A stretch of 64,000 nt of DNA, from contig NZ_CP088018.1 in NCBI RefSeq assembly GCF_021049265.1, forward strand, positions 2,542,001 through 2,606,000, given 5' to 3'. The position numbers were made by a program, and so were the translations under genes. The DNA is from Ruania suaedae. GTDB taxonomy: Bacteria > Actinomycetota > Actinomycetes > Actinomycetales > Beutenbergiaceae. This document shows, piece by piece, positions 46,807 through 55,790 of this stretch; position 1 is the first letter of the stretch; each line of letters starts with the position of its first letter. The notes under the pieces were generated by a model that saw nothing but the letters and a program-made list of their open reading frames with translations, had not been told where the DNA came from and did not search any database.

Positions 46807-47973
46807 GTGAAGATCGCCGTTGTCGGTACCGGATACGTCGGCCTGTCCATCGCGGCGCTGCTGGCCCAGCACCACGAGGTGGTCGCGCTCGACATCGATG
46901 CTTCGCGCGTGGACCAGGTCAACGCCGGCGGGTCGCCGATCACCGATACCGAGCTGGAGGACTACCTGGCCTCGGGGAACCTGCGGTTGCGCGCCACCCT
47001 CGACCAGCGTGAGGCCTACGAGGGCGCCGAGTTCGTGGTGGTGGCCACCCCCACGAACTACGAGGAGGAGACCAACTCCTTCGACACCTCCACGGTGGAA
47101 TCGGTGATCGCCGATGTCGCGCGGATCAATCCGGACGCGGTCACCGTGGTCAAGTCCACGATCCCGGTGGGCTTCATCGACACGATCCGGGCCGCCCACC
47201 CCGACGTCCACGTACTCTTCTCCCCCGAGTTCCTGCGCGAGGGCCGCGCCCTGGCCGACAACCTGCACCCCACCCGGATCGTGGTGGGCGACCGCTCCGA
47301 GGCCGGCCGGCGGTTCGCCGACCTGCTGCTGGAGGGCTCGCTGGACGAGGACGTGCCCGTGCTGCTCACCGACGCCACCGAGGCCGAGGCGATCAAGCTG
47401 TTCGCCAACACCTTCCTGGCGCTGCGGGTGGCCTACTTCAACGAGCTCGACACCTTTGCCGCCACCCGTGGGCTCGACCCCGAGCAGATCATCCGGGGGG
47501 TGGGCCTGGATCCGCGGATCGGCACCCACTACAACAACCCCTCCTTCGGCTACGGCGGCTACTGCCTGCCCAAGGACACCAAGCAGCTCCTGGCCAACTA
47601 CCAGGAGGTGCCACAGAACCTGATCCGCGCCGTGGTGGACGCCAACACCACCCGCAAGGACTTCATCGCTGCCGACGTGCTACGCCGCGGCCCCGAGGTG
47701 GTGGGCGTCTACCGGCTGGTGATGAAGGCAGGCTCGGACAACTTCCGCACCTCGGCGATCCAGGGGATCATGAAGCGCATCAAGGCCAAGGGCGTCGAGG
47801 TGATCGTGTTCGAGCCGAACCTGGAGGAGGAGCACTTCTTCCGCTCCCCGGTGGTGCGCAACCTCGACGAGTTCAAGGCGCGGGCCGATGTCATCCTCTC
47901 CAACCGGGTGCACGAGGATCTCGCCGACGTTCCGCACAAGGTGTACACGCGGGACCTGTACGGGCGTGACTGA
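46807..47973 (+). CDS. ugd: UDP-glucose 6-dehydrogenase
   Basis: 388 residues, the same length as E. coli Ugd. N-terminal Rossmann motif [22 protein letters not shown]-linked [14 protein letters not shown], sugar-binding [19 protein letters not shown], and catalytic Cys in [19 protein letters not shown]. Oxidises UDP-glucose to UDP-glucuronate with two NAD+. The GTG at 46807 follows AAGGAG with 6-nt spacing. It opens the right-hand envelope cluster and supplies a uronate donor. Confidence 0.93.
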   Translation: MKIAVVGTGYVGLSIAALLAQHHEVVALDIDASRVDQVNAGGSPITDTELEDYLASGNLRLRATLDQREAYEGAEFVVVATPTNYEEETNSFDTSTVESVIADVARINPDAVTVVKSTIPVGFIDTIRAAHPDVHVLFSPEFLREGRALADNLHPTRIVVGDRSEAGRRFADLLLEGSLDEDVPVLLTDATEAEAIKLFANTFLALRVAYFNELDTFAATRGLDPEQIIRGVGLDPRIGTHYNNPSFGYGGYCLPKDTKQLLANYQEVPQNLIRAVVDANTTRKDFIAADVLRRGPEVVGVYRLVMKAGSDNFRTSAIQGIMKRIKAKGVEVIVFEPNLEEEHFFRSPVVRNLDEFKARADVILSNRVHEDLADVPHKVYTRDLYGRD

Positions 47974-47996
47974 GGCCGGCCCACCGCCGCCGGCGG

Positions 47997-49031
47997 TCAG
48001 CTGGTCGTGCGGCCTGCTCCGCTCATGGCGTCGATCAGCATGCCCGCCACGTCGCGCTCCTGGCCCTCCCACGGGAAGTGGTGGCCGGAGATCATCGGGC
48101 TGGAGTTGATCTCGAGGATGGAGGGAGCACTCCCCCGGCCGCCCCGAGGCAGCAGCATGTCCAACCCGGCCAGCCGCAGGCCGGGGATGGCTCGCACCGC
48201 ACGTTCGGCCAGCTCGATCTCATCGGGCAACAGCTCGTCGGTGGCGTCGACGCCGTCACCGCCGCTGTGCACATTGGAGTTGGAGCGCAGCCAGACCCGC
48301 TCGCCGGCCGGTGGGACCGACTCCAGCGTCAGCTGCTGCCGAGCGAGCTCGCGGTGGGTGAGCTCGTCGATGACGAGCTCGAAGTGGGTCGGGTTCTTCG
48401 AGCGCACCCGCGCGCGGTTCTTCGCGGTGATGAGGTGCTCGACGGTGTGCCTGCCGTCGCCAATCACGTTCGCCGGCAATCGGCGAGCCGCAGCGGCCAC
48501 CTTGCCGTAGACCATCAGCACGCGGTGCTCCTCGCCGTCCACGAACTGTTCGACGAGCACCTCCCGCGCCTGGTCCGAGACCGCCGTGAAGGCCGCGTGG
48601 AAGGCATCCCGATCGTCGATGTTCAGGTGCACCAGCTCCCCGGACCCGCCGCTGTTGGGCTTGACGACGACCGGGGCGATCGCCTCCGCCCAGGCCCAGG
48701 CGCGCTCGGCCTCGCCGGCCGAGAAGACCGCATTCTCGGGAGCCCGCAGCCCGTAGGAGCGCAGCAGCCGGCTCGTGATGTCCTTGTGCAGCGCGCACCG
48801 GCGGGCCAGTGCGCCGTTGAGGTTGGTCTGGGCGCCGTTGAACCGGCGCAGCGTGCCGCCCAGGGTCATGGTCAGTCGCTGCTGGGAGTCCGGGTGCAGC
48901 TCGATGCCCCGCGCCATCGCCCGATCGGCGAGAAGGGAGTTGGTCAGACCGGTGTGGATCCCGCGCTTGCGCAGGTAGTTGCGCGCGGACCGCAAGCTCG
49001 CCGGCTTCGAGCCGGAACTCTCTCGTGGCAT
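47997..49031 (-). CDS. Cyanophycin-synthetase-like ATP-grasp ligase
   Basis: 344 residues. ATP-grasp fold with the nucleotide-binding Lys in APVVVKPNSGGSGE, VLVEQFVDGEEHRVLMVYGK, the CphA-like IGDGRHTVEHLITAKNRARV, LESVPPAGERVWLRSN, and the metal ligand pair E-x-N in ILEINSSPMISG. It resembles the ligase half of cyanophycin synthetase and GshAB rather than D-Ala-D-Ala ligase. Expected reaction: ATP-dependent amide bond formation between a carboxylate and an amino acid. It lies on the minus strand between two plus-strand nucleotide-sugar dehydrogenase genes, and shares three motifs with the ligases at 53211 and 62091. Confidence 0.82.
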   Translation of the reverse strand: MPRESSGSKPASLRSARNYLRKRGIHTGLTNSLLADRAMARGIELHPDSQQRLTMTLGGTLRRFNGAQTNLNGALARRCALHKDITSRLLRSYGLRAPENAVFSAGEAERAWAWAEAIAPVVVKPNSGGSGELVHLNIDDRDAFHAAFTAVSDQAREVLVEQFVDGEEHRVLMVYGKVAAAARRLPANVIGDGRHTVEHLITAKNRARVRSKNPTHFELVIDELTHRELARQQLTLESVPPAGERVWLRSNSNVHSGGDGVDATDELLPDEIELAERAVRAIPGLRLAGLDMLLPRGGRGSAPSILEINSSPMISGHHFPWEGQERDVAGMLIDAMSGAGRTTS

Positions 49032-49127
49032 GCGTCTCAGAGTACGTCAGCCGCAGCTCCCGCCCGGGAGTCGGCGCCCGGTGCCACGCGTATGCTGGGC
49101 GGGCCCGCTGGACGAGAAGGAGCACAC

Positions 49128-50387
49128 GTGAGCGCAGATGTCGTCATCGTCGGAATGGGCTACGTCGGCCTTCCCCTGGCGCAGGAGGCGGCTCGGCAGG
49201 GCCTGTCCGTGATCGGGTTCGACATCAAGCAGGACGTGGTGGACGGACTCAACGCCGGCCGCTCCCACATCGACGATCTCGCAGAGTCCGACATCCAACG
49301 GATGCTGGAGGCCGGATTCCGGGCCAGCACCGACGAGTCGGTCCTGGCCGAGGCTCCCGCCGTGGTGGTCTGTGTGCCGACGCCGCTGGCGCGCGACGGC
49401 GCACCGGACCTGGGCGCCGTGACCGGAGCGGTAAGCACGATCGCGCGCAACCTGCGCCCGGGCATGCTCGTGGTGCTGGAATCGACCACCTGGCCGGGCA
49501 CCACCGAGGAGATCGTGCGCCCGGTGCTGGAGGAGGGGGGCCTGACCGTGGGTTCCGACATCTCCCTCGCCTTCTCCCCCGAGCGCATCGACCCGGGCAA
49601 CCGCACCTACGGCGTGCGCAACACTCCCAAGGTGGTGGGCGGCGTGACCCCTGCCTGCACCGAGCGAGCGACGGCGTTCTACCAGCGGTTCATCGACACC
49701 GTGGTGCCCGCGAAGGGCAGCCGGGAGGCGGAGACAGCGAAGCTGCTGGAGAACACCTACCGTCACATCAACATCGCGCTGGTCAACGAGATGGCCCGGT
49801 TCTGCCACGAGCTCGGGATCGACCTGTGGAACGTGATCGACCTGGCCGCGACGAAGCCGTTCGGGTTCCAGGCCTTCTATCCCGGCCCCGGTGTGGGCGG
49901 GCACTGCATCCCCATCGATCCGAACTACCTGAGCTACACGGTGCGCACGCGCCTTGGCTACCCGTTCCGGTTCGTGGAGCTGGCGCAGGAGGTCAACTCC
50001 AGCATGCCGGCCTACGTCGCGCGCCGCGCCCAGGACATCCTGAACGAGGATGCGAAGGCACTGCGTGGCTCGCGGGTGCTGCTGCTCGGTGTGACGTACA
50101 AGCGCAACATCGCCGACCAGCGTGAGTCCCCGGCCGTCCCCCTCGCGGAGTACCTGCAGGAGTGGGGAGCCGAGGTCAGCTTCCACGATCCGGCCGTGGC
50201 CACCTGGAACCTGCCCGACGGGCCGTTGGAGCGCGTGCCGGATCTGGCCGAGGCCGTTGCCGGGGCGGACCTGGTCATCCTGGTGCAGAACCATGACGCC
50301 TACGACGTCGAGGCGTTGGCCGAGAGCGCGCGGTCGTTCTTCGACACGCGAGGCGTGACCACGTCCTCGCAGACCCACCGCTTGTGA
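49128..50387 (+). CDS. Nucleotide-sugar dehydrogenase (UDP-N-acetylmannosaminuronate/WecC-like)
   Basis: 419 residues. Rossmann motif IVGMGYVGLPLAQEAARQG, SLAFSPERIDPGNRTYG, KLLENTYRHINIALVNEMAR, and catalytic Cys in PGPGVGGHCIPIDPNYLSY. These features place it with WecC/WbpA dehydrogenases, which oxidise UDP-ManNAc or UDP-GlcNAc to the uronic acid, distinct from the Ugd-type enzyme at 46807. The GTG at 49128 follows AGAAGGAG. Confidence 0.87.
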   Translation: MSADVVIVGMGYVGLPLAQEAARQGLSVIGFDIKQDVVDGLNAGRSHIDDLAESDIQRMLEAGFRASTDESVLAEAPAVVVCVPTPLARDGAPDLGAVTGAVSTIARNLRPGMLVVLESTTWPGTTEEIVRPVLEEGGLTVGSDISLAFSPERIDPGNRTYGVRNTPKVVGGVTPACTERATAFYQRFIDTVVPAKGSREAETAKLLENTYRHINIALVNEMARFCHELGIDLWNVIDLAATKPFGFQAFYPGPGVGGHCIPIDPNYLSYTVRTRLGYPFRFVELAQEVNSSMPAYVARRAQDILNEDAKALRGSRVLLLGVTYKRNIADQRESPAVPLAEYLQEWGAEVSFHDPAVATWNLPDGPLERVPDLAEAVAGADLVILVQNHDAYDVEALAESARSFFDTRGVTTSSQTHRL

Positions 50388-50574
50388 GCTGACCGGCCAT
50401 CTTCCGAGAACACTGTGCGTATCCGCTGAGCCTCCGCCGACCTACTTCCAGGCCCGGGATCTGCCGCCAGGTCAATCGCGGCGGGTCTCAATCGGCGCCG
50501 TAGCGACGGGCGGGTCACCCTGAGTCGCTCATGTACCCTCAGAATAGTTCGTCGAGCCTCCACAGGAAGAAGTC

Positions 50575-52029
50575 ATGCGCGTCGCAACTCTGGTTGAAGT
50601 GATCGGATCACGCAGCGACGTCCACTACCGCGGCGACCCGGAAGCACAGTTCCGAGGAGTAAGTTATCGCTTGCGCCGCAGCATGCGCCCCGGGCAGTTC
50701 ATCGTCCTGGTCGACTCGGCCTGGGGACGTGGGGCAATCGAGAAGTATGGAATCGACCAGGAAAAGACTCCCGAGTACGTGCAACGCTGCATCGAAGCAG
50801 GTGTCGCCGGATTCATCTGCAACAAAGAGACTGCTCAACTGGACCACCTGGCACGCCAGAATGTCATTCAAGCCGACAACACCATGGATGCCGTCTACCG
50901 AATGGCAGAGGCGATCAGAGATGCGCGCGGCAGCCGACGCATCGCCACCATCACGGGCTCGGCCGGCAAATCTTCCACCAAAGCTATGCTGACCCATGCT
51001 CTGACGGCGACCGGAGACTCGGCACGCGTCTTTTCCCCGCCGAGTTCTCAGAACATTGCGACGTCAATACTCAGCCACTACTGTCGCATCGATCAAGCTG
51101 GTCACAACGTGATCGAGGTCGCTGGCTCCGCCTTCCGCTCGTTCCAGCGAAACGACTTCGCGCTGGGTTCGGACGTCAGCATCGTGACGAACATCTCCGA
51201 GGCACATCTCGACTATCTGGGCGATCTGCGCGGCGTTGCCGAGCAGAAGTCGCACATCTTCGACGGGACACCGGTCGGCGGCGTAGCGATCATCAACGCC
51301 GACACACCCCATGCGGACCTCTTGATTGAGCATGCAGTGTCAGAAGGTCGTCAGCTCGTGACCTACGGCGAGCACTCGTCCGCGACCTTTCGCCTCATCG
51401 ATTACGATCCCGATTCAGGTCGGGTCGTGGCGCGAGTGGGGAGAGAAGAGGTGTCGTATCGCCTCGGCGCACCGGGACTCCACATGGCTCTCAACAGCCT
51501 CGCGGTCCTCGCAACCCTTCGTTGCTACCGTATTCGTGACTGGCGACGAGGCATCGACTCGTTGGCAGACTTCCTGCCACTCTCGGGCCGGGGAGAGACG
51601 AGTGAATTGACGCTCGCCAACGGCGCCACGGTCTCGTTGATCGATGACGCGTACAACGCGAACCCGTCTTCGATGCGAGCCGCCTTGACCGCACTTCTCC
51701 AGCGCGTGGACGGTGACCGCCGCAGCGTTGCGATCCTTGGCGACATGTTGGAATTGGGAAGCGAACCCCAGCGATACCACGACGACCTGGTTCACTACCT
51801 CCGAGACAACCCTCCCGCCGTCGTGCATCTCTATGGCGACTACATGCGTGGCGTCTACACCGAACTCTCCAAGCACCGCCGGGATATCCAGTTCTGGGAA
51901 AGCGTTGCCGAGCTGGAGGCGAGCATCTCAACAAACAGCAAGTCCGGCGACGTCATTCTCGTGAAGAGCTCCAACGGAACCGGGCTACATGAGCTGGTCG
52001 CGGGTCTCAAATCGAGCGCCACAGCCTGA
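50575..52029 (+). CDS. MurF-like Mur ligase family protein
   Basis: 484 residues. N-terminal substrate domain (about 1-115, RRSMRPGQFIVLVDSAWGRG), central ATPase with P-loop ITGSAGKSSTKAML (MurF-type proteins have GSxGKTTT here), VTNISEAHLDYLGDL, and GAPGLHMALNSLAVLATLR. The C-terminal domain has the MurF hallmark IDDAYNANPSSMRAALTAL and AILGDMLELG. Mur ligases join amino acids or peptides to a carboxylate through an acyl phosphate. It lies outside any dcw cluster and among ATP-grasp ligases, so a role other than ordinary peptidoglycan synthesis is likely. The gene and the 187 bp before it are noticeably poorer in G+C than their neighbours. ATG preceded by AGGAAGAAG; ends 1 bp before the convergent operon. 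Confidence 0.85.
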   Translation: MRVATLVEVIGSRSDVHYRGDPEAQFRGVSYRLRRSMRPGQFIVLVDSAWGRGAIEKYGIDQEKTPEYVQRCIEAGVAGFICNKETAQLDHLARQNVIQADNTMDAVYRMAEAIRDARGSRRIATITGSAGKSSTKAMLTHALTATGDSARVFSPPSSQNIATSILSHYCRIDQAGHNVIEVAGSAFRSFQRNDFALGSDVSIVTNISEAHLDYLGDLRGVAEQKSHIFDGTPVGGVAIINADTPHADLLIEHAVSEGRQLVTYGEHSSATFRLIDYDPDSGRVVARVGREEVSYRLGAPGLHMALNSLAVLATLRCYRIRDWRRGIDSLADFLPLSGRGETSELTLANGATVSLIDDAYNANPSSMRAALTALLQRVDGDRRSVAILGDMLELGSEPQRYHDDLVHYLRDNPPAVVHLYGDYMRGVYTELSKHRRDIQFWESVAELEASISTNSKSGDVILVKSSNGTGLHELVAGLKSSATA

Positions 52030-52030
52030 C

Positions 52031-53221
52031 CTACATGCCGGAATGCGCGCCCGTCAGTGGGCGCAGCACCACCAGCATGACGCTCTGCTGCTCGACATCC
52101 CCATCGAGAAGCTCGTTCGTCAGTCGTGCGATCAAGCCTGCCTCACCGGAGAAGCGCCCTTCGACCAGTCCGCCGAGCGTATCGATCCGGGTGATCTCGC
52201 TCGCGAGACCGATAGCAGTTGCTGCCGCCGCGATGGCCTCACCGCCCCGGTCCGGGTCAGGCAGCGAATGAGCCTCGAAGGCGACGTCCACCTCACCGAT
52301 GGGCTCAGCCACCGTCCAGCCAGAGGCTGAGGCATACCGGTGGACAACCTCCTCGCTCAGGCGCTCCGCGAGGGCAGGGTCGACCTTTGCCTGGACCGAC
52401 AGACCGGCCCGCTCAGAGAACTCGACGACGCCCACGGTGCTCTCCTCGAAGGGAGCCGTGACGTCGGGGACCACCATGTCGATCGAGCACAGGCCAAGAC
52501 CGGGCAGGCCAGCACTCGCGCGCAGTGCGAGGCCACGGACGTCCTCGTGGGCGTCCTCGGTCACGTCCTCACCGCCGGTCATGCTGCCGTCGCTGGGCGC
52601 ACCGTGGCACCGCACGATCGACCGCACCTCACCGTCACTGACCAGGATCCGCAGGTACTCCCCCTCGAGCTGCTTCTCCACCATGAACATGTAGCCGGGC
52701 GGCACGACGATCCGGCCGTTCTCCTCACCGGGCTCGCGGAGCTCGGTCAGCCCGTAGGCGGAGCGATTGAACCCCTCACGCTCACTCGTCGGGTTGCGCA
52801 GGTACTCCAGCGCCGCATCGATTCCAGCATCGTCGTGGATGTCACGGAACGTCTCGATGCCGTTGTCACCCACGGCCGGCTTGACCACCACCGGGTAGCC
52901 CAAGATCGAGGCGGTGCGCTTGGCCGCCTTCACTCCCTTGCCGATCGTGAACGTTGCGCTCGAGGGAACCGGCACCCCATTGCGCTCCAGCAGTCCGCGG
53001 CGCATGCGCTTGTCCTGGGCGAAGGTCACCGGGCCGAGGCCACTGGTTCCCGGCAGGCCGTGGACGAACGATAGCTCGGCGCCATCTCCGGCCGGCACGT
53101 AGCAGACCTGCCGAGGGTAGACCTCGGCATCGAGGCCGGCACGCAGTACTGCCCGCAGTGCGAGGACGCCGTCCAGTTCCGCGGCGGGGACCGATGAGAG
53201 TGCGTGGGTATCAGCGGACAC
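52031..53221 (-). CDS. ATP-grasp protein with altered metal-binding motif
   Basis: 396 residues. ATP-grasp elements: FAQDKRMRRGLLERNGVPVP, the nucleotide Lys in GYPVVVKPAVGDNG, MVEKQLEGEYLRILVSDGEV and the late strand LGLCSIDMVVPDV. The expected E-x-N metal motif reads VVEFSERAGLS, with Ser in place of Asn, and the CphA-like GDGxxTxxEL and LESVPxAG segments of its neighbours are missing. It may therefore be a weak or inactive paralogue acting as a partner subunit. Its start overlaps the end of the 53211 gene by 11 bp. An additional C-terminal alpha/beta region (about 310-396) is not recognised. Confidence 0.75.
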   Translation of the reverse strand: MSADTHALSSVPAAELDGVLALRAVLRAGLDAEVYPRQVCYVPAGDGAELSFVHGLPGTSGLGPVTFAQDKRMRRGLLERNGVPVPSSATFTIGKGVKAAKRTASILGYPVVVKPAVGDNGIETFRDIHDDAGIDAALEYLRNPTSEREGFNRSAYGLTELREPGEENGRIVVPPGYMFMVEKQLEGEYLRILVSDGEVRSIVRCHGAPSDGSMTGGEDVTEDAHEDVRGLALRASAGLPGLGLCSIDMVVPDVTAPFEESTVGVVEFSERAGLSVQAKVDPALAERLSEEVVHRYASASGWTVAEPIGEVDVAFEAHSLPDPDRGGEAIAAAATAIGLASEITRIDTLGGLVEGRFSGEAGLIARLTNELLDGDVEQQSVMLVVLRPLTGAHSGM

Positions 53222-55790
53222 TGGTCAACTCCTGGGGTGCGCGGCGGACCGCTCGGAAGTCGGTGACGTCGGGCGGCTGAACGTGCTCTGTGGTGACCGA
53301 TGTCGGGCGGGACCGCGGCGAGCCCAGCACCGCCGCGGCGGCGAGAGCACTGACCGCGATGGTCTCTCCGACCAGCACCACCTCCACCCGTCTGCGGCTG
53401 ATGTTGCGGACCCACCCGGTCAGTCCGAACTCGACCGCCTGACGCCGCATCCAGCGGCGGTAACCCACACCGGTGACGCGGCCGCGCACCACCAGGCGCA
53501 GCGACAGCTGCTCGGCGTGCTGAGGCGCTACCTGGAGGTCATAACGCGCCACCGCCTCGTTCATGAACGTGCGGGCCACCTCACGGGGCGTGCCGTAGGT
53601 CGGGTACTCGCAGTTGCCGATGGCGGCGTGCGCGTTCAGCTCGCAGATGCCGGCTTCCTGCTCGCTGAGCGGCTTGTGGTGGTCCTCCAGCAGGAAGTCG
53701 ACGCCGCAGAAGGCGAGCCCCGGCACAGCCTTCACGGCGGCCACGGAGGCCTCCTTGATGCTGGGGTGCAGCTCATCGAGCACGTCGACCGAGTCACCAC
53801 CCTGCGAAAGGCTGCAGGTGTTGGACAGAATCACCCGGTCCCCGGCCTCCGGCACGCTCTCCAGCGTCAGCCCCGCGCGTGAGAGCTGATAGCGCGCAGC
53901 CGCCCCGTAGAGGATCGGGCGCCCCCACAGGTGCGGGTTGAGGCGACGAGTGGCGTTCTTGCGGATGATCAACTCGGCCACGTTGTGGACCCCATCGCCC
54001 ACCACCGAGGCCGGATCACGCAGGATCGCCGCGATCACCTGATCACCGATCACCACGATCCGGTAGTCCTTGCCGGGAATGTGCTTCTCGACGATGAAGT
54101 CCTGGCTGCCCAGCTTGCTCTCGCGCAGCTGGTCGAACGCGCTCTCGAGCTCGGTGCGGTTGCTGATCCCGGCCACCACGCCGATCCCGCGCACACCCAT
54201 GGCCGGCTTGACCACCACGGGATAGCCGAGCAGGTCGGCGAACTCTCGCGCGGTCGCGAAGTCACCATTGCGGAACGTACGCCCACGCGGCACCGGCACC
54301 CCGGCCCGGCCCAGGCGCAGCCGGGTGGCTTCCTTGTGCGTGGCGAGCGCCAGCGACGATGCGCTCGACATCGGCGAGCGGCTCCACTTGAACAGCAGCG
54401 GCTCGTGGACGCCGTCGGAGGCGTAGAACGCGCCCTTGGAGAACCGGACGGTCGACATGCCCAGCGCGAGCGCCTGCCGCTCGAGCAGGTGCCCCTTGGT
54501 GCCGTTGGGCCCCAGCGGCTGCAGGAAAGGTACCTCGCGGTAGACGTTGGGCTGTGGCCCGATCGTGGTCTCGGGCACGTCGGGCACGGTGATGCGATCG
54601 GTCACCGCATCGACGATCTCTTCCCAGGGCACGCCGACACCCAGGCCGGTACTACCGCGGGCCCCGTCCTGTCCCTCGGGCGGCTGAGCGACCACGCCCG
54701 CGACGCCGGGCACGGTCGCGGCGAGCTGACGCAGCGCCGCCGAGGCCACCGCCCCACCCGCTTCGGAGTCGACGATGTACAAGCGCCCTGATCCTTGGGC
54801 CGTCTCGCGGACCGCCACCTCGCGAGCGGTGAGGATCCCCCCCACCGCTGCCGGGCGGAGGGCCGCGACGCGGGTCAGGCGAGAACGCCCGTGGCGCATG
54901 ACTGCCCGGCCGCCTGCGGAGAGGTCGGTGGCGACGGTGAGGCTCACCCGGTCGGCACGTTCGACGATGTGCTGGATCTCCCGCAGCAGTGCCGGGCGAT
55001 GGTGGAGATCCTGCAGGCGCAACGCTCGGCGAAGCACGAGGTTCGGACTGATCTCACCGCGACCGGCGGCGGCGACCAGTGCTCGCACACGCTCCAGCAC
55101 CGCGTCGTAGCGGAGAGAACGTTCGAAGTCGAGCCAGATCGGGTGCTCGGAGTCGGACTCGTCGTGGTGCGCCTGCAACTCGTGGATCAGTTCCTCGGTG
55201 CCCATGCCACCCGCTGCCACGGGGGCCAGCACGGGGACGTCGCGCACCTGCGTCGAGAGCAGTTCGGAGATCGACAGCCCCATCGCCTGGGCGCACACAT
55301 CGAGCAGCGCGGTCTCGATGCCGAACAATGTGCCCGCGTAGGCGGGGACGTCCTCCAGGACACCGACGCGCTGCCCGGCCACGCGGGCCAGGCGCTTGGC
55401 GGAGCGGAGATCGAGCCGCCAGGAGGAGGCCAGCTGACGGTCCGTCTGACGAGCGAGGATTCGCAGCTCGTCCATGATCGCCCGGATCGAGTGCAGCGCG
55501 GTCGACCTGTCCCTGCAGTCGATCGAGCGGGTACCGAGCACACCGAGAGCCTGCTGGAGAAACTCCCAGGAGTGTCGGTTACGATCGCCGGTCTCGCTTC
55601 CGCGGAACTGCGCCTCGCCGACCCCGCGGAGCGGAGACGCCTCACGGGCCGCGCCCTCGATCACCACGATCGCGTTGGTGAATCGACGGCGCTTGCTGCC
55701 GCGGCCAATGGCTTCCGAGCGATAGCTCAGGGCTTGCAGACGCTCGAGGGTGACCGTTCTGGTCGCCGGCGTCACTTCAGACTGCACCAT
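53211..55790 (-). CDS. Enolase-superfamily-like domain / ATP-grasp ligase / acylphosphatase fusion
   Basis: 859 residues from the ATG at 55790. Residues about 37-370 resemble the enolase superfamily (muconate-cycloisomerase or methylaspartate-lyase type): GVGEAQFRGSETGD, the capping-barrel helix FGIETALLDVCAQAMGLSIS and AALRPAAVGGILTAREVAV; the usual catalytic Lys before the Pro of KPxxVGG is Arg, and metal ligands are not clear. Residues about 480-750 are a CphA-like ATP-grasp (GYPVVVKPAMGVRGIG, VVGDGVHNVAELIIRKNA, LESVPEAGDRVILSN, metal E-x-N in ICELNAHAAIGN). Residues about 764-845 are an acylphosphatase (LVVRGRVTGVGYRRWMRRQA, GLTGWVRNI). The ligase forms an acyl phosphate, so the fused acylphosphatase may proofread or discharge it. 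Central gene of the seven-gene minus operon. Confidence 0.82.
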   Translation of the reverse strand: MVQSEVTPATRTVTLERLQALSYRSEAIGRGSKRRRFTNAIVVIEGAAREASPLRGVGEAQFRGSETGDRNRHSWEFLQQALGVLGTRSIDCRDRSTALHSIRAIMDELRILARQTDRQLASSWRLDLRSAKRLARVAGQRVGVLEDVPAYAGTLFGIETALLDVCAQAMGLSISELLSTQVRDVPVLAPVAAGGMGTEELIHELQAHHDESDSEHPIWLDFERSLRYDAVLERVRALVAAAGRGEISPNLVLRRALRLQDLHHRPALLREIQHIVERADRVSLTVATDLSAGGRAVMRHGRSRLTRVAALRPAAVGGILTAREVAVRETAQGSGRLYIVDSEAGGAVASAALRQLAATVPGVAGVVAQPPEGQDGARGSTGLGVGVPWEEIVDAVTDRITVPDVPETTIGPQPNVYREVPFLQPLGPNGTKGHLLERQALALGMSTVRFSKGAFYASDGVHEPLLFKWSRSPMSSASSLALATHKEATRLRLGRAGVPVPRGRTFRNGDFATAREFADLLGYPVVVKPAMGVRGIGVVAGISNRTELESAFDQLRESKLGSQDFIVEKHIPGKDYRIVVIGDQVIAAILRDPASVVGDGVHNVAELIIRKNATRRLNPHLWGRPILYGAAARYQLSRAGLTLESVPEAGDRVILSNTCSLSQGGDSVDVLDELHPSIKEASVAAVKAVPGLAFCGVDFLLEDHHKPLSEQEAGICELNAHAAIGNCEYPTYGTPREVARTFMNEAVARYDLQVAPQHAEQLSLRLVVRGRVTGVGYRRWMRRQAVEFGLTGWVRNISRRRVEVVLVGETIAVSALAAAAVLGSPRSRPTSVTTEHVQPPDVTDFRAVRRAPQELTSVR

